Source: CATQHP01 sp965214915 (lineage in GTDB: Bacteria > Acidobacteriota > Terriglobia > Bryobacterales > UBA6623). Taken from it: a stretch of DNA of 64,000 bases. Position numbers and translations under genes: made by a program. The notes under the pieces were generated by a model. It had not been told where the DNA came from. It saw only the letters and a program-made list of their open reading frames with translations, and did no database searches. Location: positions 744,001 to 808,000 of the forward strand of contig CBDCCP010000002.1 of NCBI GenBank assembly GCA_965214915.1, written 5' to 3'. The number at the start of each line of letters is the position of its first letter. Position 1 is the first letter of the stretch. Below, piece after piece: positions 43,204 to 50,658 of the stretch.

Positions 43204-43957
43204 TTCTGGGCTGGAGGTTGTGGCGGTCAATCCGTTGCGCTTGCGGCGCTTCGCGGAAGCGCTCGGCCAGTTGGCCAAGAGCGATCGGGTGGACGCGGGG
43301 ATGCCGGCGCGGGTCGGACGCTTGGCGGGTCTGCAGGGGACGCCTCCGCAGCCGGAGAGCCTGCGTCAACTCCACGATTTGTTGATTTTGCAGCGCAAGT
43401 TGAGCCAGCAGCGCACGGCGCTGGGGAAGCTGCATGAGGAGTTGGAGCGCGCCCAGGCCGGGCGGCAGGCGCGTGTGCTGTTGCGCGCGCTCGAGCGGCG
43501 CCTAGCGGCCCTGGAACCATTGATCGAGGCCATGCAGCGCTGCGGACGCGAGTTTGGCGCGACGGGTCGAACTCGTGCGCTCGATTCCGGGAATGGGTCC
43601 GGTCAACGCCGCCAGCTTGTGCGCCGACATGCTCGAGTTGGGCCAACTCGAGGGCCGCCAAGCGGCCGCCTTGTTGGGCTTGGCGCCGTTTGCCGACGAC
43701 AGCGGACGCCGGCAGGGCAGCCGCCGCATCCGTGGCGGCCGCGAACATCCCCGGCGTCTACTGTACATGGCCGCTACAACAGCCGTCCGCTGGAATCCCC
43801 CAATGCGGGCCTTCTTTGAACGCCTGGCCAGAAGGACAAAAGCTACAAGGTGGCCTTGGTCGCTGTAATGAGAAAGCTGATCGTGCTCGTCAACACGCTG
43901 CTGCGGGAGGATCGCCTCTGGCAGTTTCCCCCACGGCAGCCCCGGCGCAGGCTTGAG
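43204..43957 (+). pseudogene. IS110-family transposase, 5'-truncated with two frameshifts
   Basis: The first frame reads GLEVVAVNPLRLRRFAEALGQLAKSDRVDAG, typical of the end of the IS110 DEDD domain; the catalytic N-terminus is missing. Near 43560 the frame shifts to VRSIPGMGPVNAASLCADMLELGQLEGRQAAALLGLAPFADDSG, the transposase_20 domain. Near 43850 it shifts back to KVALVAVMRKLIVLVNTLLREDRLW, the normal C-terminus. It cannot encode a functional enzyme. Confidence 0.82.
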
Positions 43958-44103
43958 TACGGCCAGTCTCGGTTCCCGCTCCTCAACCACAACGACCCAC
44001 AGAAAAAATCAACCGCGCACTTTTATCAGTAATCGAACTTGACAAAAAAACACGGAAGCTGCAGGAGGGGGCGGTATTGGGGTAGTAAGGCAAGCTGTGG
44101 GCG

Positions 44104-44330
44104 ATGGGAGTGGCTATGCAGCAAGCGGAATCGTTGAGTCTGGAGCAGCTCGAGGCGTTCCCGGCGGGGACGGAGAAGGTCGCCTTTCGAGCGGAGGGCC
44201 GCAGCGCGCGCTGGCAGTTGTTCGAGGCCGTGTTGAGCCGGCATCACTATGCCCGGTTGGGCCGTGGGCAGAAGGGTCTGCTGCAGCGCTTCTTGCAGAA
44301 GCTGAGCGGTCTGAGCCGCGCCCCGCCGCG
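44104..44330 (+). pseudogene. N-terminal piece of an integrase-type transposase
   Basis: The frame reads AESLSLEQLEAFPAGTEKVAFRAEGR, then YARLGRGQKGLLQRFLQKLSGLSRA. This is the N-terminal DNA-binding part of a family of integrase-core transposases in which Y..L....KGL..R.L.K.TGLSRAQVTRL is conserved. Homology stops abruptly at about 44330, where minus-strand tape-measure-like sequence begins. Its C-terminal half reappears at 45726. Confidence 0.55.
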
Positions 44331-44339
44331 ACTTTGATC

Positions 44340-45057
44340 TTGTCCATCGACCCGATAATCCGCCCGCCCGTCCGGGCCCAACACGGTGGAACCCCCGCCG
44401 CCGGTGAGCGTGAGCCGCTCGAGGGCGACGCCGGCATGGGTAGCCGCCAGCTTGACTTGATTCAGGGCGACTCGCGCCCCCCAGCCGGCCACGATCATCG
44501 GCCCGAACGCCGTCGCAAACTCGGCGGCCCGCGCCCCGGCCACCCGCCCGGCCAATTCGTGCGCCCGGCCGACCACAACGTCGGTGTCCGCCCGCGTCAG
44601 CCCCAACGTCTGCAACTCGCCCCGCGCGCTCCACTTCCAGCGCCGCCCGCGCCGGATCCAGCGCCGCCCGCAGGAATCCCCGCCCGACCCGTCCGACCTC
44701 GCCGCCGATCAACGACGCCCGCGCCGCGCTCTGCATGCTGCGCTCCAACGCCGCGCGCCGACCGGCGCTGCGCTGCGCCTGCTTATTCATCTGCGCCATC
44801 TTGCCCGCGGCCGCGGCGTGCGCCTCCGCCACCTCTTTCGCGATGCTGCCGATCTTGCGCAGATCGCAACCGTAATCCTTCAGCTTCCGGCGCATCTCAC
44901 CGGCCGTCTCGCTCGCCCGCTTTTGCCCCTCCGTCAGCCTTTCGCGCTCGCCCAGCGCCAGTTTGTTCTCCTGCCACAACCGAATCGCCTTGCCGCGGTC
45001 GTCCAGGCTGCGCATCTTCGCCGCCAGCGCCGCAGCATCCTTGCCCAGCTTCTCCAT
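44340..45057 (-). pseudogene. Phage tail tape-measure-like fragment
   Basis: From an ATG at 45057 the minus strand encodes a charged coiled coil (WQENKLALGERERLTEGQKRASETAGEMRRKLKDYGCDLRKIG) and ALERSMQSAARASLIGGEVGRVGRGFLRAALDPARAALEVE. After a frameshift near 44610 it continues as LGLTRADTDVVVGRAHELAGRVAGARAAEFATAF. The latter block is typical of the start of tail tape-measure proteins. The segment ends where the transposase fragment begins. Confidence 0.5.
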
Positions 45058-45071
45058 GCTATGCTCTACCC

Positions 45072-45350
45072 GTGGATCCCGAAACCCGTTGGCTCTGGCG
45101 GTCGGTGCTTGTTCTGGCGCTGCCTCCCGCGCTGGGGTACATGTGGATCATGCAGCGCTCGGCCTGCTCGCGGCCGCCGGCGGATACTTCATCGGTCTCG
45201 TCCTCGCGTTCATCGCCGTCTTCGTCGCGCTGCTCGCTTTCAATGGCGTCGTCAATCTCTGGGATACGCTGCTCGAAGAGCATCGCTCAGTGCGCTCAGC
45301 CCGCCGCGGCGCCCCCGCCGAACAACAGCTTCGCCCGCTTGACGGCCAGC
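45072..45350 (+). pseudogene. Small membrane protein remnant with frameshift
   Basis: A GTG at 45072 opens DPETRWLWRSVLVLALPPALGYMW. Near 45140 the protein-like sequence moves to another frame, LGLLAAAGGYFIGLVLAFIAVFVALLAFNGVVNLWDTLLEEH. Together they would form a protein of ~75 residues with two or three membrane helices. It runs opposite to, and between, two tape-measure-like fragments. A holin-like or conjugative small protein is possible but unproven. Confidence 0.4.
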
Positions 45351-45727
45351 GCCCGGTAGGCGAGCAGCCGACTCCACGGCATCCGCTCGATTTCATCTAG
45401 CGCCCAGTGGTTGACGGCGGCCCCAAATCCGCCACTGCCCCCCGCCGCGCCCGCAGCCGCGCTCACGATGCCGAACCCCCTCACCGCGATCTTGCCGCAG
45501 GCCCACGCCGCCCGGCCGACCTGCGCCGCCCGGCTCATTCGCCGGATGCTCCCCTCCGTCCGCTCGATCTGCTCGCGCACTTTCCACTGCGCGGATCCGA
45601 AATCGCGCGTATCGATCCCCGCCTTGTGCAGCTCCTCCCGCAGCCTGCCCAAAGACTTGCACTGCTCGTCTTGCTCGCGGCTCAACCGCGCCGCCGCTTG
45701 ATGCGCGGCGGCCAACTCCCGCCGCAT
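45296..45727 (-). pseudogene. Second tape-measure-like coiled-coil fragment
   Basis: The 143-residue frame reads LAAAHQAAARLSREQDEQCKSLGRLREELHKAGIDTRDFG, then QWKVREQIERTEGSIRRM, a glycine/alanine-rich hydrophobic stretch and WALDEIERMPWSRLLAYRALAVKRAKLL. The REELHKAGIDTRDFG block is common in tape-measure protein N-termini. Its upstream end coincides with the start of the transposase C-terminal fragment, so the protein is cut there. Confidence 0.45.
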
Positions 45728-45980
45728 CGCCCTCTATGTCCTGCCTCCCCGCAGCCCCCAACTCAACGGCCGCGTCGAACGCATGCAAGCCACCTGGCGC
45801 TACGCGGTCTACTCCCTCTACTCGCTGCCCCAGCGCCTCCAGCAACTCAACCCGCTGATCGACTCCTTCGCCCATCGCTACAACCACTTCCGCCCCCATG
45901 ACGCCCTTGACTCCCGCTCCCCCATCCAGTACCTTCGTACCCACAGCTTCGCTCTACCCCCGCTGTCTCATCTGTCCTGA
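45726..45980 (+). pseudogene. C-terminal piece of an integrase-type transposase
   Basis: The frame reads ALYVLPPRSPQLNGRVERMQATWRYAVYSLYSLPQRLQQL, then LIDSFAHRYNHFRPHDALDSRSPIQYL and a stop at 45980. P.SP..NG.VER and YN..RPH.AL...(S/T)P are the last conserved blocks of rve/integrase-core transposases, including the catalytic glutamate in VER. It is probably the other half of the gene started at 44104. Confidence 0.7.
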
Positions 45981-45993
45981 ACCCGCACAAGCC

Positions 45994-46023
45994 TTGACTG
46001 AAAAGCCGCCATCGCAATACATT
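45994..46023 (+). promoter_or_regulatory. Putative promoter of htpG-hspQ
   Basis: TTGACT (45994-45999) and TACATT (46018-46023) are separated by 18 bp, about 105 bp upstream of htpG and directly after the transposase stop. No CIRCE element and no good sigma32 consensus were seen. Confidence 0.35.
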
Positions 46024-46128
46024 CAAAGATACGGGTTCTTGCCATGAATCCCGCGCGGCTGCGCCCCTTTTCGCGGCTTGCGTTTTCATCTTTCCATGTG
46101 AGCGAGCGGACGGAGAACCGAAATCCCT

Positions 46129-48078
46129 ATGGCCAATTTGACCGAGACCCACGAATTTCAAGCCGAGACCAAGCAACTGCTCGATTTGATGATCCATTCC
46201 TTGTACACCAACAAGGAAATCTTCTTGCGGGAGTTGATCTCAAACGCATCGGATGCTCTCGACAGACTTCGTTTCGCGGCGTTGACCGATGCGGGCCTGC
46301 TGGCAGAAGGAGAAGAGTTGGAGATTCGCCTCGACGTCGATAAGCAGGCGCGGACATTGACGGTTCAGGACAACGGCATCGGCATGTCGCGCGAGGAGGT
46401 TATCGAGAACATCGGGTCGATCGCCAAATCGGGCACGCGCGAGATGGTCGACAAGATCGAGGCCGCCAAGGGCGGGGAAGTTCCTCCCGAGCTGATCGGA
46501 CGCTTCGGCGTCGGTTTCTACTCTGCCTTCATGGCCGCGGACAAGATTACGCTGGAGACCCGGCGCGCGGGAGAGGCAACTTCCACGCGATGGGAATCCG
46601 AGGCCGACGGAACGTACACGCTTGCGGAGGGAGGCCGCTCGAAACGAGGCACGGCCGTCACCTTGCGCCTGAAGGCCGTGGATGCCGACGCCGGCATCGA
46701 AGACTTCACCGACGAGTGGACGCTGGGCCGCATCGTCAAGCGGTATTCCGATTTCATCGCCTATCCGATCCGGCAGAAGACACAGCGCGAAGAAAAAGAG
46801 ACGGACGAAAAGGGCATTCTCAAACCCGACGGCAAGACGACCGTCGTCACCGAAGACAAGACGCTGAACTCAATGAAGCCGATATGGGCGCGGGCCGCGG
46901 CGGACGTTAGCGAAGAGGAGCATACGGAGTTCTACAAGCACCTCTCCGGCGATTGGAACGAGCCGTTGCTGCACTTGCGCGTGAAGGCGGAAGGCATATC
47001 GGAATACGAGTCGCTGCTTTATATTCCCTCGGAGCCGCAGCACGATCTACATGTCTGGGGAATGGAATTCGGCCTGCAAATCTATGCGCGCCGCGTTTTG
47101 ATCATGGAGCGTTGCGAAGAAGCCGTGCCGCGCTATCTGCGTTTCGTTTACGGCGTCGTGGACTCGTCGGACCTGCCGCTGAACATATCTCGGCAGACGC
47201 TGCAAGAGAATCGCCACATTGCCCTGATCAACAAGTTTCTGGCGCGGAAAATGCTGGACGCTCTTGCCGATCTCCAGAAGAACGACGAAGAGAAGTACCT
47301 CAAGTTCTGGAAGCATTTCGGGAGCGTGCTCAAGGAAGGCGTCGGGGCGGCGTTCGAGCACAAGGATCGGCTTACCGCGCTCATGCTGTTCGAATCGTCT
47401 CATCATCCCGAAAAGCTTACGACCTTGAAGGAATACGTCGAGCGGTTGCAAGAGGGGCAGTCGGCGATTTTCTATCTCACCGGAGAATCCCGGTCGATGG
47501 TCGAGAATTCGCCGCTGCTAGAGGCTTTTCGCAAGAAAAACTATGAAGTGCTCTATCTGACAGATCCGGTTGACGAGCTGCTCGTGCAGTATCTGACCGA
47601 GTTCGACGGCAAAAAATTGCAATCCGCCGCGAAAGGCGAACTCGACCTCGGCGATGAAAAAGAAAAAAAACAGTTGGAGGGAGAGCGTAAGGAGCAGGAA
47701 AAGAAATACTCGAGCCTGTTGGATTTACTGGGCAAGAAGCTCGAAAACGATATCAAGAAAGTTAGGCTTTCGACGCGCTTGACGGACTCGCCCGCATGCT
47801 TGGCCGGCGACGAGCACGATGTGAGTCCGCAGCTTGAGCGGATGTTGCGTGTCGCGAATCCCGACGGCCCGAAGCAGAAGCGCATTCTCGAGCTCAACGG
47901 AGCGCACGAAATCGTCCGCAAGCTGCATGGGCGTTTCGACAAAGACAAGGCGGACCCCGTCATCGACGAATATGCGGAGCTGCTCTACGGATATGCGCTG
48001 CTGTCCGAAGGCGCGGAACTGCACGATGCGGTAAAATTCAACCGGGCGCTCGCCGGGTTGATGGCGAAGTCTCTCTGA
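46129..48078 (+). CDS. htpG: Molecular chaperone HtpG (Hsp90)
   Basis: The 649-residue protein has all Hsp90 landmarks: HEFQAETKQLLDLMIHSLYTNKEIFLRELISNASDALD, the GHKL ATP-binding motifs VQDNGIGMSREEV, SGTREM and GRFGVGFYSAF, the middle-domain NISRQTLQENRHI, and a C-terminal dimerisation domain. Length is close to E. coli HtpG. It is an ATP-dependent cytoplasmic chaperone. It lies upstream of hspQ (25 bp gap), suggesting a heat-shock operon. Confidence 0.96.
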   Translation: MANLTETHEFQAETKQLLDLMIHSLYTNKEIFLRELISNASDALDRLRFAALTDAGLLAEGEELEIRLDVDKQARTLTVQDNGIGMSREEVIENIGSIAKSGTREMVDKIEAAKGGEVPPELIGRFGVGFYSAFMAADKITLETRRAGEATSTRWESEADGTYTLAEGGRSKRGTAVTLRLKAVDADAGIEDFTDEWTLGRIVKRYSDFIAYPIRQKTQREEKETDEKGILKPDGKTTVVTEDKTLNSMKPIWARAAADVSEEEHTEFYKHLSGDWNEPLLHLRVKAEGISEYESLLYIPSEPQHDLHVWGMEFGLQIYARRVLIMERCEEAVPRYLRFVYGVVDSSDLPLNISRQTLQENRHIALINKFLARKMLDALADLQKNDEEKYLKFWKHFGSVLKEGVGAAFEHKDRLTALMLFESSHHPEKLTTLKEYVERLQEGQSAIFYLTGESRSMVENSPLLEAFRKKNYEVLYLTDPVDELLVQYLTEFDGKKLQSAAKGELDLGDEKEKKQLEGERKEQEKKYSSLLDLLGKKLENDIKKVRLSTRLTDSPACLAGDEHDVSPQLERMLRVANPDGPKQKRILELNGAHEIVRKLHGRFDKDKADPVIDEYAELLYGYALLSEGAELHDAVKFNRALAGLMAKSL

Positions 48079-48103
48079 CACGGTTGCAACCGCCCGCATC
48101 GAC

Positions 48104-48412
48104 ATGGAAGCCAAGTTCGCCATCGGCAGCGTCGTTCACCATCTGCGCTTCGATTACCGCGGCGTGATCTACGATGTGGACCCCGTGTTTTTGGGCAGCG
48201 ATGAATGGTACGAGCAGGTCGCGCGGTCGCGTCCCCCGAAAGACAAGCCCTGGTACAAAGTTCTGGTGCATCGGGGGACTCATGAGACTTACGTTGCCGA
48301 GCGGCATCTGGAGCGCGACGACAGCGGCGAGCCGATCGTTCACCCGGCCGTCGATTACGTTTTCGAACGGTTCGAGAACGGAGTGTACGTTCCGCGCGTG
48401 CGCGTAAATTAA
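48104..48412 (+). CDS. hspQ: Heat shock protein HspQ (YccV/hemimethylated-DNA-binding family)
   Basis: The 102-residue protein matches HspQ: KFAIGSVVHHLRFDYRGVIYDVDPVF, then WYEQVARSRPPKDKPWYKVLVHRGTHETYVAERHLERD and HPAVDYVFERF. In enterobacteria HspQ is a heat-shock protein that modulates Lon specificity and proteolysis of DnaA variants. Its placement directly behind htpG supports a joint heat-shock role here. Confidence 0.9.
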   Translation: MEAKFAIGSVVHHLRFDYRGVIYDVDPVFLGSDEWYEQVARSRPPKDKPWYKVLVHRGTHETYVAERHLERDDSGEPIVHPAVDYVFERFENGVYVPRVRVN

Positions 48413-48428
48413 GAACGTTTTTCCGCGT

Positions 48429-49889
48429 TCACTCCGGCCGCTCGGTGGCGGCTAATTGGGGATCGTAAGCGGGGTTCAGCCGATGGCGGATGGGCACGTT
48501 TTCTTCGATCCATTGCCGCAGCTTGCCGCGCAGCTCCGCTGTTTTTCCCGGTTTTTCAGCGGCTAGATTCCGCGCTTCGCCGATATCGTTTTCGAGATCG
48601 TAGAGTTCGATTCCGGGCGGGTCGTAATGCTCGATCAACTTGAAGCGGCCGGAGCGGACCGCCGCCCCGGGCCGCCTAGCCTGAGGGCTGTAGTGCGGAT
48701 AATACCAATAAAGATCGCGGGCGGGGAAGCCGCCGCCGGCTTCCAGCAGCGGCGTCAGACTGCGTCCTTGCGTTTCGCCCGGGCGGGCTTGGCCGCCGGC
48801 CCACTCGGCGATCGTGGGGTAGAGGTCCGCAAGGCTTACCGGGACGTCGGACACGGCGCCGGCACGGCCTCGTCCCGGCAACGAAACGATTAACGGCACG
48901 CGGATGCCCCCTTCGTAGAGATGCCCCTTGCCCTCGCGCAGCGGCGCGTTGCGGGTCGCGGCCTGTTCCCCGCCGTTGTCCGAGGTAAAGACGATCGCGG
49001 TGTCGCCGCGCAGCCCCAGGCGTTCCACTGTGTCGATCACGCGGCCGAGGCTTTCATCGACTTTTTCGATCATCGCGGCGTAAACGGCGCTGAACTGGGA
49101 ATCGTCCTCCCGCAGTTTCCGTTCGTACTTGCGGACCAAGTCGGCGGGGGCTTGCAGCGGCGTATGGACGGCGTAGTGGGTCAGGTAAAGAAAGAACGAT
49201 TTTTCGGCATTCCGTTCGATAAAGCGGACCGCCTCGTCGGTGAGGCGGTCGGTCAGGTATTCTCCCGGCTTGCCTCCCTGGAGTGTTGGAATTGCGGAGT
49301 TCCACTCCTTGTCGGGGTTCCGATACGGGTAGAAGTGCGTTGGCGGGCTGCCGTGATCGTAACCGGCGACGTTGAGGTCGAAGCCCTGCTCTTCGGGCCA
49401 GTACGGCTCGGAGCCGAGATGCCATTTGCCGATGCTCGCGGAGACGTAGCCGGCGGGTTTCAGAGCTTCGGCCAGAGTCGTCTCGCGCCGGCGCAGAAAC
49501 ATATAATCGTCGGGCGGGACGATGCGCCCGTGCTTTTTGTAGCGATGGCGGAGAATCGCGGTGATGTGTCCGGTAAACCCCACGGAACCGGGCTGCTTGC
49601 CGGTCATCAGCGCGGCTCGGCTCGGGGAGCAGACCGGGCAGGCCGAGTAAGCGCCGGTGAAGCGTATGCCCTCCGCGGCCAAGCGGTCGATCCGCGGCGT
49701 TTCGTAAAAGGAACTGCCTTGGCAGCCCAAGTCCGCCCAACCCAGGTCATCGACCAGGAAAAGGATAATATTCGGTGGCCGCTCGCTTTCTGTGGCCCGC
49801 GCGCGCGCCGGTTGGGCGCCTGCCGCGGCGAGGCCGAGTCCCAGTCGCAAGAAATCGCGACGGCTGCCTGTCGCGGTTTCGTTTGTCAC
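48429..49889 (-). CDS. Tat-exported arylsulfatase-type sulfatase
   Basis: The 486-residue protein begins with a Tat signal (SRRDFLRLGLGLAAAGAQPA). RPPNIILFLVDDLGWADLGCQG (metal-binding aspartates) follows, then the sulfatase signature CPVCSPSRAALMTG, whose first CSPSR cysteine would be converted to formylglycine. IGKWHLG and FTSDNGGE complete the active site. The start is the GTG at 49889, with GGAG 8 bp upstream; an earlier ATG at 49979 precedes non-coding-like sequence. It removes sulfate esters from a glycan or aryl substrate outside the cytoplasm. Confidence 0.88.
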   Translation of the reverse strand: MTNETATGSRRDFLRLGLGLAAAGAQPARARATESERPPNIILFLVDDLGWADLGCQGSSFYETPRIDRLAAEGIRFTGAYSACPVCSPSRAALMTGKQPGSVGFTGHITAILRHRYKKHGRIVPPDDYMFLRRRETTLAEALKPAGYVSASIGKWHLGSEPYWPEEQGFDLNVAGYDHGSPPTHFYPYRNPDKEWNSAIPTLQGGKPGEYLTDRLTDEAVRFIERNAEKSFFLYLTHYAVHTPLQAPADLVRKYERKLREDDSQFSAVYAAMIEKVDESLGRVIDTVERLGLRGDTAIVFTSDNGGEQAATRNAPLREGKGHLYEGGIRVPLIVSLPGRGRAGAVSDVPVSLADLYPTIAEWAGGQARPGETQGRSLTPLLEAGGGFPARDLYWYYPHYSPQARRPGAAVRSGRFKLIEHYDPPGIELYDLENDIGEARNLAAEKPGKTAELRGKLRQWIEENVPIRHRLNPAYDPQLAATERPE

Positions 49890-49941
49890 GCTTGAATCTC
49901 CGCCGAATCCGCGCGCTATTTTTTCATCGACCAGAGACGCA

Positions 49942-50328
49942 TCATGCCGCCTCGATGTCGGTAAGGGCGAAATCCCCACCCTTGAACAGAAGGGGTTCCC
50001 GTTGCGTTTCCGCGAGCGCGTACGCCAAGCAGTCTCCGAAGTTCAGCGCCGCCGGATGATTGCCTTTGCCGAAGCGCCGCCAAGCGCGTCGGGCGGCTTG
50101 CACATGTTCCGCCGTAACCGGCGCCGCTTCGATTGCGGAGCTTTTCATGAACACGTCGAGTTCGTGCCCCGCCGCTGCGCCCCCTCGACTTTCCGCCACG
50201 ATGTACGCTTCCAGAACATTGGCGGCCGACATGCGGCAGGGCGCTGCCGTCATGATCGCTCTGGCGTAGCGCTCCGCATCCGTCTCGCTGAACAGAACCG
50301 CCAACACCGCCGACGTGTCGACGATCAT
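49942..50328 (-). CDS. VapC-like PIN-domain toxin
   Basis: The 128-residue protein has the PIN acidic residues: D4 in MIVDTSAVLAVLFSETD, E40 in ANVLEAYIV, D99 in LNFGDCLAYALA, and the later GGDFALTDI. PIN toxins cleave tRNA or rRNA. The start overlaps the antitoxin stop by 4 bp (ATGA). Confidence 0.92.
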   Translation of the reverse strand: MIVDTSAVLAVLFSETDAERYARAIMTAAPCRMSAANVLEAYIVAESRGGAAAGHELDVFMKSSAIEAAPVTAEHVQAARRAWRRFGKGNHPAALNFGDCLAYALAETQREPLLFKGGDFALTDIEAA

Positions 50329-50582
50329 TTGGGCAGGCCCCGCTCGTCGTAGAGCAAATCGCCGTGCTCCGCGGCCGAGGGCCCCGGCCTCAACAGCTTG
50401 GCGCAGCGCCGCCCTATAGCCAGCAACTCTGCGACGCGCGCATCCGCATCTCGGCCGCGCTTCTCGCGCTCCAGACGTTGGCGCAAGGCAACGGTGATCG
50501 CGCCGGTCATGGTCTCGCCGGTCAAGCGGGCGAGCTCGGCGGCGAGCCGGCAGGTTTCGACATTCTTGATATTGAGGCCCAT
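50325..50582 (-). CDS. VapB-type antitoxin (ribbon-helix-helix)
   Basis: The 85-residue protein begins LNIKNVETCRLAAELARLTGETMTGAITVALRQRLERE, the VapB/Rv0623-type pattern of a short beta strand and two helices. The basic tail ends HGDLLYDERGLPK, typical of the toxin-wrapping segment. It precedes and overlaps vapC. A TATAAT and an AT-rich dyad-like stretch lie just upstream. Confidence 0.9.
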   Translation of the reverse strand: MGLNIKNVETCRLAAELARLTGETMTGAITVALRQRLEREKRGRDADARVAELLAIGRRCAKLLRPGPSAAEHGDLLYDERGLPK

Positions 50583-50594
50583 TGCCTTTGCCAG

Positions 50595-50618
50595 GTAGAT
50601 AGATACATATAGATTATA
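50595..50618 (-). promoter_or_regulatory. VapBC promoter/operator region
   Basis: On the minus strand TATAAT (50613-50618) lies 30 bp before the vapB start. It is followed by an AT-rich tract of alternating ATAGATA/TATAGAT elements that could bind the VapB RHH dimer. No -35 box is clear. Confidence 0.4.
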
Positions 50619-50658
50619 CCCTGCGCCGTGCCGCTTGAGCTTTCCGCCGAACCCGGCG

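Noticed and set aside
43025..46010. An intact prophage suggested by tape-measure-like sequence
   Set aside because: No capsid, terminase, portal, integrase of phage type or lysis genes are nearby; only fragments exist.
48413..48430. GAACG...CGTTC stem between convergent hspQ and sulfatase genes
   Set aside because: Only 5 bp; the T-rich part lies in the loop rather than after the stem, so it does not resemble an intrinsic terminator.
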